From the NCBI GenBank assembly GCA_010015655.1, contig ML976750.1:173992-237991 (forward strand): DNA of 64,000 nt. Reading direction: 5' to 3'. The notes below the pieces were generated by a model. That model saw only the letters and a program-made list of their open reading frames with translations. It ran no database searches and was not told the origin of the DNA. Source of the DNA: Bimuria novae-zelandiae CBS 107.79. Lineage: Eukaryota; Ascomycota; Dothideomycetes; Pleosporales; Didymosphaeriaceae. The position numbers and the translations under genes were made by a program. Below are positions 42,711 to 53,081 of this stretch, one piece after another; within the stretch, counting starts at the first letter, position 1, and each line of letters opens with the position of its first letter.

Positions 42711-43844
42711 ATGCCAGCGCCATGGGTTCTCTTCGACAGCTCCGCAGCCTCCGGCGGCGACTGTACCCGGGCAGACCCTGACATTGCTGGCGTAGGGGTG
42801 AGTATACCAGGCCCGATTATGGGAGTGCCCGCTGATTGGCACAGGTGGTGCTCTCGTTCGTGCTCGCAAGCATCATGACCTCGATAGCGTCTATCCTTGC
42901 TATGGCCCTCAACCAAGCGTTCAACACCAAGGGCCAGTTCACCATCCGAACACCCGTGCGGTACATACGCGACAGCATCTTAGAGACAGAGTGGAAGAAG
43001 AATTATGCATGGCGGCCATTCTTAGATCCACTTATCATTGGCCTTGGGGATCAGCAGCTTATCTCTGGCTATGCGGTGCTGCTCAGCGGTTAGATCAAGG
43101 TCTGTCCTGCAGCACCACGTCAACATGTTGAAGCTTAGCATAAGACAAAGGCAGGCTGTACCAAGCCTATCAGTTCACTACCGTCAATTAGCCCAGCTGT
43201 CTGTGTGCTAATGGTTTATACGCAGGTCTTCCAGAACTCTTTCCAAGTCCAAGGCGCCCACTTCGTCCTCGTGCTCTACGTCGGCGCCCTTTCTTCAAGC
43301 TCGCACCTCGCCGCGCTCATCACGCTGCGCAAATATTTTCACCGCTATCGCCTCATCGCTAAGATCCGTCTCACGCTCGTCATCGTGTTTGCCTGTTTTC
43401 TGCTCTGCTCGATGATCGCGGCAATCAGCATGCCGGAGATGGTACGCTTAACTCCTCAGGGCGAAATCGAAACCCAGCCTCGGGTGCACCGCCTGTCCTT
43501 CGTCCCCATGATCTTCATCATCCTCGAGTTTTCGACCGCGCTCATGTGCATCATGTGGAAGCCATGGGTCTCGAATATCTTCAATCACGACAGGCGTACG
43601 GGATCGTTGGGAAATTTATGGCCTGGGTCTGTTTTACATTGTGTTCCAGAATCCCCTCATCGCCTTCATCATCCAGCTGATTTTGGCGGTACTCTCAGTC
43701 ATCCTCGTGCTGAGCCAGAAGTTCTCCGTGCCGGAGGAGCCAGGAAAATGGTGCGGGCTACAGGATCAAGGCGAGAACGTGTGGGGGTTTGGGCAGACCC
43801 TGAGTGTTGTAATGCTGTTGATGCAGGGAGTGAGCGCGACGTAG
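42711..43844 (+). pseudogene. Broken multi-pass membrane protein gene (unnamed fungal family)
   Basis: Pieces of one protein are readable in order: 42711-42797 (start, MPAPWVLFD), a 47-nt intron, 42845-43099 with LSFVLASIMTSIASILAMAL and DPLIIGLGDQQLISGYAVLL, a likely intron to 43225, then FQNSFQVQGAHFVLVLYVGA, LIAKIRLTLVIVFACFLLCS and FVPMIFIILEFSTALMCIMW, and finally VFQNPLIAFIIQLILAVLSV with GENVWGFGQTLSVVMLL. Lesions: TAG at 43091-43093 where a Trp is expected (SG-x-IK), and a +1 frameshift between ~43590 and 43605, with the helix-rich continuation in the next frame. Further stops follow 43842. About seven membrane helices are implied. I cannot name the family's function. A sequencing error could explain the shift but not the stop as well. 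Confidence 0.7.
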
Positions 43845-44309
43845 GCGTATCTAGAGTGAAGGCAGCATATTCAGGAAGGGAAGAAGCCATAAGTGGCAGG
43901 CACTTTCGGAGGGCTCAATGTGCTCAAATACCATGTAGTTACTCCGATTATACCGGAACATGCTGAGCCAGCCAAAACAACGACGCTCCGCTGATTACGT
44001 GTTTCATATGGACATATGTTTGTCTTTGCGCCATTTGAAGACTGATGTTTCCCAAGACGAGGAACGGCGGCATGCTTAAGTGAAGCTGCTAAGAAAATCT
44101 GACGTCACATACATATGTTAAGTTACATTTTAGTATACAACTCTGTCCTCCCATAAAGGGGCCTCTTTCGCCTTGTCCTCTACCCACTCCACCTTACCCT
44201 TGTCATTCACCACCGCGCTCTCATCCGTAGCATATACACCATACTCACTAAGTTTCTCCTTCAAATCGCCGACCTCCCTGGCACTGACTCCTAGAGAATC
44301 TCTCGCCAG
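43845..44309. other. Convergent region between two broken membrane-protein genes
   Basis: The frame of the previous relic can be followed a little further here (43845-44020) through TGA and TAA codons. No other features. Confidence 0.4.
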
Positions 44310-47078
44310 CTAGACGATCGGCGGTTCTGCAACGACTGCTGGGTGCAGATACGGTTTTCGCGCATCGTGCATATTGTAATGCTGCACCGGCTCTCTGAAC
44401 CGTGGATTCAGCGACGCAGACAACTCGGCTGCAGACTGCGACTGTGGCTTAAAAATGCGCCGGAAAAGTGAGGGTTTCTGAGGGCGTGAAGAGAGATTCG
44501 CAATGTCCTCTTTCGCAGCCTGATTCCGGTAGCTGTCTGTGGAGAAGTGAGCGGCCGAGCCAGAGACGAGACCGCTGCCGTCCGGGCCGCTCGTTATAAT
44601 CTCGTTCTTCCCTTCATAACCAGGGTGCATATCGCTCCGGTCTGTCCTCGCTTTGCTCTCGCGGCGGGTGCTTCCGCCGATGCTCTCGGGCTGCTCTCGC
44701 GAGCGGCGCTCGGACTCTTTGAGGAGATTGAGCGGCAGTTTGTCCACAAGTGGGACGAGCTTCTTCCGCATGGCGATATGGCACATGATAGTTACGATAA
44801 TGAGTACGACTTGTAGGACCACGGGGCCGACTGCTACAGCGCTGTCTCCTATGTTGATAGCGAAGAGACCGAGGAGGCAGAACTTTGCTAGGTAGACACC
44901 GACCATGAGCTGTTGCATGGCGCGCGTAGCAGGCGCCTTTGGTGTCGACCCCGGTGCTGTAGACATATCTGGGCAGGTCAGCTTGGTTGTCAGCTAGAGT
45001 GGTAGAATGGGTAAACGCACAGCATGTTGTACCGATACGCGAGATAGAATCAGTCCCATCCCCACAGTCGCAAATCCTATACCAGTGGCGCGATTATCGC
45101 ATAGGAGATGGCGATCACGCCCAAGTTCGTCCATTTGGGGTCCTCAGAGCCCCATGACGGAGCGGACAGCGCCATCCACTTGTCGTACTTCTTACGCGGA
45201 GTGCCCGCAAGCTTATTCAGTATGAATACACCGATGATGCCTCCAATTTTAAAGAGATAGTTGACCACCTGTGCAACGCCAAAGAACACTAAATATGAAA
45301 TATAGAAATTACTCGCTTTGGGAAGGTTCTGGGCTAGTAGCGGCACCGCTTGCGTAGGGTCGGATACAATTTGGGAGGCAACGGCGGTAGCACCAGATGT
45401 AAAGGTTGTGATTAGGAAGACTTGGTTCACCTGGAAGGCGAAGTACCAGGTTTGGGTTTGTTGTTTGATCTCGGAGAGTGATATCGCGCCAGAGAGCTTG
45501 GCCGCGACTGGCTCGTCATTAGCAGAGACATACAGGTGGAGGTGCTAGACTCATAGCGACAAATAATCGGAACCAACGACATGAGTACTGCAAGCAGAAC
45601 GGTCGGCAAGAGACCAGTGATAACACCCAGAATGACTTGCGGAATATCGTCAGTCCACCTTAGGAAGGGAACATTCTCCGTCAAGTAATTCACATTGCTG
45701 ATGATACCCACCAAGGCAACCGGAATACTCCAGAATAGGGTCATGGCGCAAATGAAAGTTGTCGCGACACCACGCCGCAGCGATCGATCCCAAGCGTTCA
45801 TCTTCAAATTTCCCCAGATGATTTCACCGGGCAGGATGCCCCACTGGCGGGCTACGAATGTGGCTGGCTTGTCGTGGATAGTAATCGTGCTCGCCGCCTG
45901 AGCCGCAGCCATACTCTCAAATTCGATGAAAACAACATTCAACAATTTTCTCTTTCCCAGCAATATGGGATCGCTGGCTTGCTTGAACTTCTAGTAGTAG
46001 CTCTTTCAAGTGGTCCTTGCCGTAGTCAATGGTGTCGACCTTGTGCCCGATCAGCAGTTTAAGTCGATGAGTCGGTCTGTCTTTGGAAGAGACGAAATGA
46101 TCCCAAGATGTCAGCTTCGGTTGTCTTGCCTGCCCATCCATGCTTTCAGTGCCGCTGCCTTTCTTGTCTTTCATGGCTTGCTTGACGGACTTCTGGATTA
46201 ACTTCATATCCCCATTCTCGAGTTTGAGCGCTGTCTGAGTGATGTCGTCGACGTTTTCTTCCAGGTCTGCAAAGTCGATACAAGCCAGGTCTGCGACACG
46301 CCGCTGAACATGCTATGCAGACGCCGATGCGTGAGATACTCATCTGGCACGTTCGTGAAGAGCACGGTACGTGAGGAGATGCGCGAAGCATTCCATGCCG
46401 TGAGTAAGTACGCCTGCCGTAACTTGATGACGTACAAGAGCTCCCGCCAGATGAGGTACAATACAAAGGCTGTGATTTACATTGTCAATTCACTTCTCAC
46501 AACCTGGTTTGTTCCCACACTTACCAAAGAATATCTACGCGATGATTGCATGCGCGAAAAACCTCGCTGGTGTGGCCACATTACTGAAGGATAAGATGTC
46601 CAAGTTACTCTGCCTAGCTCCACCCGTCGCGTTGACGGGAAATAGTACTGGCCACGCTATCAAACAGTCCACACAGCTCATGAAAACCATCATCTTGAAG
46701 AAGCGCATATAGAGATAACCATCCAGGGACTGGTGGTTGAGAATGAATTCGTCATCGGTATTGCGGTAGTCAGAAATCTAGCCAAAAAGGCCTGGTTTCG
46801 AGGTTGGTTGTATTATCTCACTGCGCGCAGATTAGTATGGATCGAAAGTGACGAGTAGAATCCAAGGCAAGGACCTGGACCTTCTAATTTGATAATTTGT
46901 CGTGGAACGTCCGCGGCTGATAAAGTCGTTGCTGCTTCCTGCGGAGGAGTACAAAGACGCCTATGTAGACAGCGGCGAGCGCAACGCAGGGCACGAGCGT
47001 CGAGACAAAAGCCGATATTGAAGATGAGGAGCTGCGATGGCTGCCCTGTTGCTGTGGTGCCGACGATGGACTGGACAT
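44310..47078 (-). pseudogene. CSC1/RSN1-like (DUF221) calcium-permeable channel gene, multiply disrupted
   Basis: Minus strand, in order: exon 1 from 47078 (MSSPSSAPQQQ..., one helix, RRKQQRLYQPRTF), then NHQSLDGYLYMRFFKMMVFM, LIAWPVLFPVNATGG, FVLYLIWRELLYVIKLRQAY after a 54-nt intron, NASRISSRTVLFTNVPDEYL, DLEENVDDITQTALKLENG, LIGHKVDTIDYGKDHLKEL, VNYLTENVPFLRWTDDIPQV, LAQNLPKASNFYISYLVFFG, and a C-terminal cytosolic tail ending at 44310. These are the DUF221/RSN1 family motifs. Lesions: TAG at 46780-46778 and 46537-46535 (both where Trp is usual), and frame changes near 46270, 45940, 45560-45490 and 45080. One of these (45536-45511) might instead be a 26-nt intron. The native family forms osmosensitive cation channels at the plasma membrane; this copy cannot make a full-length protein as read. 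Confidence 0.75.
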
Positions 47079-48142
47079 GTTGGGCTGTTGGCGTAGCTAT
47101 GGTCCTGGTCCAGGTCTGCTCAGCCTTCTCTATATCCCTTCACATGCCATCGTCATCTTGATCTCCACTTCCAGCTAGGCAAAACAAGGCTTGACGATCG
47201 GGGAATTGGCCGTGGCATCAAGCGTGCGGACGCTAGCAGCCGAAGACACGATCGTAGCATTCCATCCGCCACGATTGGCCATTGCATCCATAGCTCAGGT
47301 CCCCAGTAACTGACCGTGGGGAGTTTAGATGTGTTGCTGGGATGGGGCGGGAGCATCAATGACATTGTACAAAGCTAGTGGGAAAGCGCGAGAGGCTAGT
47401 TGTGGTGGGTGTAACCGGTGCGCTTGAGAGCCCTAGAGATGTCATTGTGCTATTCCACTGTAAAAGGTAGCAAGTGAACAAAGGCTCTGCGCGCGAATTG
47501 CCTCTTCCTCAAGCCCAGCCACCCGGGCATGGAACTCAATGAAAAGTATAATAGAGTGAGATTGTTAAAAAATTCTCGCAGCCTGCAATATGCGGGCCCG
47601 TAGCTGCTCAAAGAGCGAAGCGTGGCTTTCACTTGTGATAGCTCGGTCAAGACCTCATCGCCATGTAGAATGTCCAGTGACCAGTGCCCGGGTCCAGTAG
47701 CGCCGTTGTCCAGGGTCCAGTAGTGTCGGTGTCCAGGATCCAGTAGTATCCAGTGTCCGGTTTCAGTAGTCTACTCTCGGTCAAGTCGATGTCCTGCTCT
47801 AGGTCAAGTCGGTGGCTGCTCTCCCTCTAGTCGTACTGCTCTTACGTGAGAGTCCAGCTGGTGCCATCCCTGTTCGAGTCCAACCACGCTGTGTTCCTCG
47901 AGTCCAAGCTTTATTCCTCAAGTCAGACTAGTCGTGTCGGATCAGGCCCGCAGGCGCACCATAGAGTGTGAGTGCTAAGCCACTAAAAAACAACTGGCGC
48001 TCACGTGACGGAATCATTATTCACGTGACTACGTCTAACTCAGAATGTCTTGGCAAATTCGAGATTCCTATGACGTCGCGTGTAGCATCACGTCTTCCAC
48101 GCGTCGAGAGCACTTAACTTATTGCATCTGCAGACAGTCGCC
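47079..48142. other. Intergenic region with degenerate short repeats
   Basis: About 1 kb with no supported gene. 47668-47775 contains repeated variants of gtccag(g/t)(a/g)tccagtag, and 47780-47830 repeats ctc.(a)ggtcaagtcg. A gttcgagtcc string at 47870 resembles a tRNA B box, but no cloverleaf forms around it. CACGTGA/TCACGTGA sites occur at ~48002 and ~48022. Confidence 0.45.
47668..47775. repeat. Degenerate minisatellite, gtccag...ccagtag units
   Basis: Five or six imperfect units of roughly 15-25 bp built on gtccaggatccagtagtg. Unit length varies, so the array is old or was assembled by slippage. Confidence 0.55.
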
Positions 48143-48739
48143 ATGGTCGTTCGGTCCCCTCAATTGCTAGCGCGCGCAATCAAGCTTCACGCACCACAGA
48201 TACAGTCCCTACGGTACTTCCTCTCAGGCTCGTCTACGCGATCGAACCAAAACCGCGTCTTCGACAATGTCCGCACACCGAACGATCTACATACACTCGC
48301 CCTTCTATCAGCCGCCGATAACCGTCCTCTCATAACGCTGTGGAGTGCAGGCTGGTGTACTACTTGCCAGACCGTGAAGCCGCTCGTGAAGGGTATGATC
48401 GAGGAGGAACGTGTGGGAGAAGAAGAGGGTGGCTTGGGTTTTGCCGAAGTAGAGTTGGACAGCCCTTTGATAGGAGATCTGGGTGTAAAGTATATGGTAC
48501 GATCAATGGGCATGGTGAGCGCTCTACACACCATGGCTGACACCCATTTACAGTTGACTTCCATGCCTACCTTGCTGGCTTTTAGTAGGCAAGAAGCGCA
48601 ATTCGACACCAGGATCACAAAACCGGAACTGATGAAGAATAAAGACCACTTAAGAGAATGGCTGCTGAGTGAGGCGAGGAGAGGGGGGCGCACTGGCGGT
48701 GGAGGAGGCAGCTTGTTCGGCGGCATATTTGGCAGGTGA
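48143..48739 (+). CDS. Thioredoxin-fold protein, probably mitochondrial
   Basis: Two exons, 48143-48496 and 48554-48739, with a 57-nt intron (GTACGA donor, GCTGAC branch, TTACAG), encode 179 aa. An earlier in-frame start is not needed. The N-terminus MVVRSPQLLARAIKLHAPQI is basic and amphipathic, suggesting mitochondrial import. The core shows ITLWSAGWCTTCQTVKPLVK, a WCxxC thioredoxin-type active site (Cys-Thr-Thr-Cys), and after splicing LTSMPTLLAFSRQEAQF, with the cis-Pro of the fold (SMPT). The C-terminus is Gly-rich (GGRTGGGGGSLFGGIFG). The CTTC active site differs from the CGPC of classical thioredoxins. Without splicing the frame stays open but the cis-Pro strand would be moved 19 residues away. 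Confidence 0.8.
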   Translation: MVVRSPQLLARAIKLHAPQIQSLRYFLSGSSTRSNQNRVFDNVRTPNDLHTLALLSAADNRPLITLWSAGWCTTCQTVKPLVKGMIEEERVGEEEGGLGFAEVELDSPLIGDLGVKYMVRSMGMVSALHTMADTHLQLTSMPTLLAFSRQEAQFDTRITKPELMKNKDHLREWLLSEARRGGRTGGGGGSLFGGIFGR

Positions 48740-49906
48740 ACTATACGTAGCCCGAGGAGTCGACGTGTGGCTACGTTATGCGACAGCCCAACTCAATCTC
48801 CCGTCCACATGGGTTCGTTTTCAACGGCCCTTCATCAAATGAGCATCTACAGTAATGAACTACGATGCTACCTTTCCGCGAGTTGCCTGCGAATGACGTT
48901 TCGCGGCGTATTCCCGGGCGTCTGAGACAGTTTGAAGTACAGCTTTACTAGCTGGGCAGATGTGACACCCACGTAAGGCAATAATTAGTGGAATAGAGAT
49001 TTGTCAAGCTGATGTAACCGTCTCATACAACCAGGTATTCAATACGGTGGTTCTACCGCGGCTTCACGAAGATTGCGAAGCGCCAAAATTGATTCGATAC
49101 TACGTACAATCTTCGAACATATGATGTATACTTGTGCACGATAGGCTTGCAGACACCAAGGCATCATCTTCGCAACATCCCGGTAGAGTAGTCATTGCCA
49201 TCGTCAATTAGTACCAGCTATAGCTATAACATTATAAACTACTTCGTACTCATGACCTCCAGGCGTAATCCTACCTCGTAAAGCCTAACCGCTCCCAACC
49301 ACTACTTCATCTCTCATGTCGGCCGGGGCGTAATCTTACCTCGTGATTTCTAACCGCCCCCAACTACTCCTTCATGCTCCACGATTGCATTGAACATATA
49401 CAGTTAATCACAATGTCCACATTTCTTGGTAGAGACTTTCGTACGATAGGCTTACAGCTTTTGTGCGCGTGCCATCCCATCAGCACGATTCCTCGCCTTG
49501 GTGTTGGTTTCAAAACCACACACTGGAGACTTTTCCAATCAGATCACCACCGCGACTGTTGCCTTGCGCACGCCTTGGTGCCGAGAGGAAGTATACACCT
49601 GCGTACGATAGGCTAACAGGCAATTTTGTACTGAGTGAGCCCGCGGCCTCGCAAAGTAAGTGCATACAGGTGTCGGTCTGCCTTGCGATTCTTGCGAGGT
49701 TCCAGGATCGTCAAAGACCAATTCGGCTCATGCGGCAAGTCGGTGCAGTTCACAATACGATATTAGGCGTAAGCCACTGTGTAATGCCCAGATGGTCTGT
49801 GATCGCGATCAGACATAGAAACGTACAACTTAAAAGGAAGCCTACATCCCTCGAACTTTCTACACCATCACTTCAACCCATAGTATCCTGAATATAATCC
49901 CACAAC
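48740..49906. other. Intergenic region with duplications, upstream of a secreted-protein gene
   Basis: About 1.17 kb with no supported gene. It holds the 65-bp tandem duplication listed separately and three spaced copies of a tacgataggct(ta)acag-like word near 49140, 49443 and 49607. Confidence 0.45.
49262..49378. repeat. 65-bp direct tandem duplication, diverged
   Basis: 49262-49326 and 49327-49378 follow the same pattern ggcgtaatc.tacctcgt.....ctaaccgc.cccaac..actac.tcat, with roughly one difference in five bases. Confidence 0.75.
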
Positions 49907-50585
49907 ATGAAGTCCACCACTTCCCTCCTCGCCTTCCTCTTCACCCTCATTCACTTCACCGTCGCAAACTTCGATGTCTATCAGGCCCAGGACAACAATG
50001 CAATCACAGGTCAAACCCAAATGTGGCAGATCTTCGAGGCAGAACCGGACTGTAACCAGGTCAATAATTCGCCCTGGTGGATCGATAGTGATGATGTAGG
50101 CAGCTCCCATTCAATTTCTTTCTTCAACCACACATACAGACCATAATACTTACTTCTCCGTAGGTAAGCGGCAACAAGGACGGTGTCCGCTGCGAACCGT
50201 CAGGAACGTGTTCTCAAAATCCTGATCCTGCACTCATCGAGATACTGGAGATGAACTTCCACGGCACGGATCCCGTCTGTACGTGACCCCTGAGCAGAGG
50301 TTGAAATGTGATAGCTGACTTTATATCGTGACTTTTAGACCATTGGAGTAAGTCCAGAATTGTTGAACGAGAGCTTTACCGATATTAACAGCATAAACAG
50401 CTCTTTACAAGGACCGCAACTGGGAGATGACAGGTCTAGATGGTAACGTCTACGGGAACTGTATTCTTTTCCCTGGCGACGATTATTCGTGTGGTCAGGG
50501 AATCTCGGGCCGCAGTGGAGTGAGGAAGTTTCGCTGCCTGACTCAGTTCACGGCTCAGCAGATCTACGATGCGTATAATAACTAG
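49907..50585 (+). CDS. Small cysteine-rich secreted protein (effector-like)
   Basis: Four exons, 49907-50095, 50164-50278, 50339-50347 and 50401-50585, encode 165 aa. Introns of 68, 60 and 53 nt have GTAGGC, GTACGT and GTAAGT donors. Exon 3 is only nine bases long and contributes Y-H-W-T around the joins; skipping it would also stay in frame. A signal peptide is clear (MKSTTSLLAFLFTLIHFTVA, cleavage after ~20). The mature protein has six Cys in DCNQ, RCEP, TCSQ, NCIL, SCGQ and RCLT, enough for three disulfides, plus the segments QTQMWQIFEAEPDC, LYKDRNWEMTGLDGNVYGNC and GVRKFRCLTQFTA. Similar small secreted proteins are, as far as I recall, spread among Dothideomycetes; none has a defined function known to me. 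Effector or competition role is inference. Confidence 0.75.
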
Positions 50586-51145
50586 TGCTGCGTGAGCCAT
50601 GTGTTAAAGACCATGGATGGAAAGAACAAAAGCTGCCGGTGATGTTCATGTTTGCTGCACGGCAGCTAGTTTAGTGTGATTGGGTTGTTTGCGTTCTTCT
50701 CTTGGACCTAGGTGATTTCGTTTTGGCTGCTACCGGATATCCTTTGACGCTCGTTATATAGTGACGCGTATGGAGCTGCTTACATAGCCTGCGGTTTACA
50801 CAATTCTTAGGTAAACGGCTGTCGCTTGGTATCATTGTCACCATGACACAAACTATTTTGATTCATGTCATAGTGATTGTCTTTCCGCATAAATAAATAC
50901 CCTCATAGTGACTTGAAGAGATAGAAACCCTGTCATTTCATAAATAGTGTGGATGCCGCGAGCTCACTGAATGTACCCATGGTACCTATTTAGTAAACCG
51001 AGAAATGCGCGCATGGGAGATTGTATGAATCATGCTCGATATACCACAACGTCCTGAACCAACGTTGAAGTAAATTTCATTCTTCAGGCCTGTTCATGAA
51101 GACGCAGAAAATAGCCATCACCACCACAACGCATGGTTGAGACTA
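50586..51145. other. Intergenic region
   Basis: 560 bp between the 3' ends of two convergent genes. Nothing recognised. Confidence 0.4.
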
Positions 51146-51743
51146 CTAGTCCTTGATCTCAATCACATTCTCAAGCAACGTACGACGTGCTTGAACGTCA
51201 TGGCCAGCGTGGCCGAGCGAGTGGAGAATGCGTTGGACCTCCAAATCTGTGTACTCTTATCAGCCAAACAGTTCAGAGACTGGGTTTGACGGGCGCTGGA
51301 TAATTACTTACCGCTCAGGTTGGAGCACTCGTCATCGTTTTGTGGGAAACCCTCGATGGCGGTGTTGGCGAGATGGTGTGCAAGAGGAACAAGGCGTGTA
51401 TCGTGTTTGGGACGCCCAAGGTTGCGGCTCCGAGCACGCTGGTTCCAGTCACTATCAATATCAGCGCACGTCACATTGTCATTTGGGCCTGAGAAACTCA
51501 CGGTGCCTCCAAGCGAGTCAGATGTGTATTGATGTCGCGGGTAACCCTATTGATTTGCTGTGCAAGCTGGTTGATCTTGTTGTAGATATCGGCGACTGCG
51601 GCACCGTGACCGTGACCGTGACTGTAGCCGTGGCCGCGACTGTGACCTCCTCGACCACTACCGAACTGTTAGCGGAGTTGCTCAGCTACACCTTCGAGAC
51701 TCTGGCTGACGTAGGGAAGGTCAGGCATGTATGGGTCAGCCAT
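51146..51743 (-). pseudogene. Small hypothetical protein gene with an in-frame TAA
   Basis: Three exons on the minus strand, 51743-51502, 51451-51312 and 51246-51146, with GTGAGT and GTAAGT donors and phases that match at each join, would encode 160 residues. It reads MADPYMPDLPYVSQSLEGVA, then a Gly/His/Ser-rich stretch GRGGHSRGHGYSHGHG, then DIYNKINQLAQQINRVTRDI and ends LHSLGHAGHDVQARRTLLEN-VIEIKD. Codon 25 is TAA (51671-51669) in EQLR-x-QFGSG where Gln fits well. Everything else is intact, so this is either a recently disabled gene, an allele, or a case of a start downstream. Family unknown. Confidence 0.55.
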
Positions 51744-51871
51744 TTTTAGCGTCGAAGTGAGTTTGACAATTTTCGGGGCAGCGCGTTGTGTGAGAAGCTA
51801 GCCAACTGTGTGCGCGCTATGATTTTTGAAGGTTTGATGTTTTTGGAAAGCTCTGAGCATGACGCTCGTTG

Positions 51872-52236
51872 AGGGTGAAAGGCCTTCCTGGATCGCTCAA
51901 GCGTCGGATATCGAGGGCCTTCAAGGACGCCAATGACAGGCTCGACATTGTTTCTAATCACAAGCCGCTCAAGAACAACCTACGACTGTACATGGAGCTG
52001 AATGGCTTCAAGGAGGCCCTAGATCACCTCCGCGACCAGATGCAGGACGCTAGGGAAACAGGCACACATGATCAAGTCCGTGGAGCCCTTGACAAATTAG
52101 AGAAGCTTCATAGAGAAGTTCTCCAGTTTCTGGCGAAGGCGTAAGTACAATTCCGAATAATAATGATGAGGCACTGACGGGATACAGCTGGGACGTTCGC
52201 CGCAAGCAACGTCGAGCTAATCGGAAGGTCTCGTAG
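51872..52236 (+). CDS. Short hypothetical helical protein or gene fragment
   Basis: Open frame 51872-52140 followed by a 47-nt intron (GTAAGT, ATACAG) and 52188-52236. The product would be strongly helical and charged: RRISRAFKDANDRLDIVSNH, YMELNGFKEALDHLRDQMQD, LDKLEKLHREVLQFLAKA and a basic end WDVRRKQRRANRKVS. No ATG exists in frame before 51992, so the 5' end is missing, lies in an unseen exon, or the piece is a relic. It overlaps nothing else. Confidence 0.35.
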
Positions 52237-52480
52237 CGCGTTGAAAGACACGGATCAAAAGGGTGGAGTGCAAGCGGCATTGGAACGTATTGCTATTCAC
52301 CAATGCGGTCACCATTTCAATTAAGATGCGGGCACATCGGCCACCTTCAACGCCAACCCAACAAAAGTAAAATCAGGAGCGGGGCGATAGGAAAGCGGGG
52401 AAAGCGGGAAGGCGACTGAATCAAGCATCAATTAGTATATAGCAACCGGTAACCGCTCCAATACCTTCTACCAAGGCCCG

Positions 52481-53081
52481 TCACCTGCACTTGAAGGATC
52501 CAATATCCGATATCCATTCTTTCTGTAATAACGGCACCACACCATGAGCTGCGTACTCCTCATCGTCATTTGGCAGATACCAGTTCACAACGAAGTCTTT
52601 GACATGCTGGAAGGAGCCCTCTTGGTCCATAGCGCAATTCTCCACACCGCGTCTGCTTCATCGTCAGCGCGTCAAACCAAAAGGTGGGACAATAGACTCA
52701 CCGGTAGACGGTGCAAGCGCTATAGACACCCTCAAACATGCTCGGTTCGGCAATGCTTAGGATCCGCATGTCATCGATTTTGGTGCAGCCCTTGTCATAC
52801 GGATACGCCGTGCACCCTCGTAAGTCCTCACCCGCGCAGAATCGCATCTGCATGTTCGGGTTTGGTCGGGATGATGACGCCTCAGCCATGAGCTTGCCGA
52901 TGTTGTCGAGCGTCGACTGCTTGGCCTGAGTAGTCGCGTGCGGATGTCGGTACCCCGTGCGATAGAGCGTGAGCGATGTTGTCGACGACGCAGAGTAACT
53001 GCAGTGCGACATGAGGTATACGAGGCCGAGGGGAAGAGCGAGGAAGACGGCCAGGGTGAGCAGCGCGCGAGGAAAAGACAT
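52481..53081 (-). CDS. Small cysteine-rich secreted or signal-anchored protein
   Basis: Two exons, 53081-52702 and 52652-52481, with a 49-nt intron (GTGAGT donor, GCTGAC branch, AAGCAG), encode 183 aa. The start at 53081 gives MSFPRALLTLAVFLALPLGL, a signal peptide or anchor; an in-frame upstream ATG at 53237 would bury it, so I prefer 53081. The mature part has seven Cys (HCSYS, FCAGED, GCTAYP, GCTKID, ACTVYR, NCAMDQ, FKCR). The second exon adds VENCAMDQEGSFQHVKDFVV and ends SFKCR. The N-terminal mature part is Ser/Thr-rich. No known domain; size, signal and Cys content are effector-like. This is the second such gene within 4 kb. Confidence 0.68.

Noticed and set aside
45511..45536. 26-nt GT...AG candidate intron in the CSC1-like relic
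   Set aside because: Shorter than the other introns in the window (46 nt or more). The phase fits, but with several other lesions nearby it does not rescue the gene.
47860..47890. tRNA-like B box gttcgagtcc
   Set aside because: No A box at the right distance and no acceptor or T-stem pairing.
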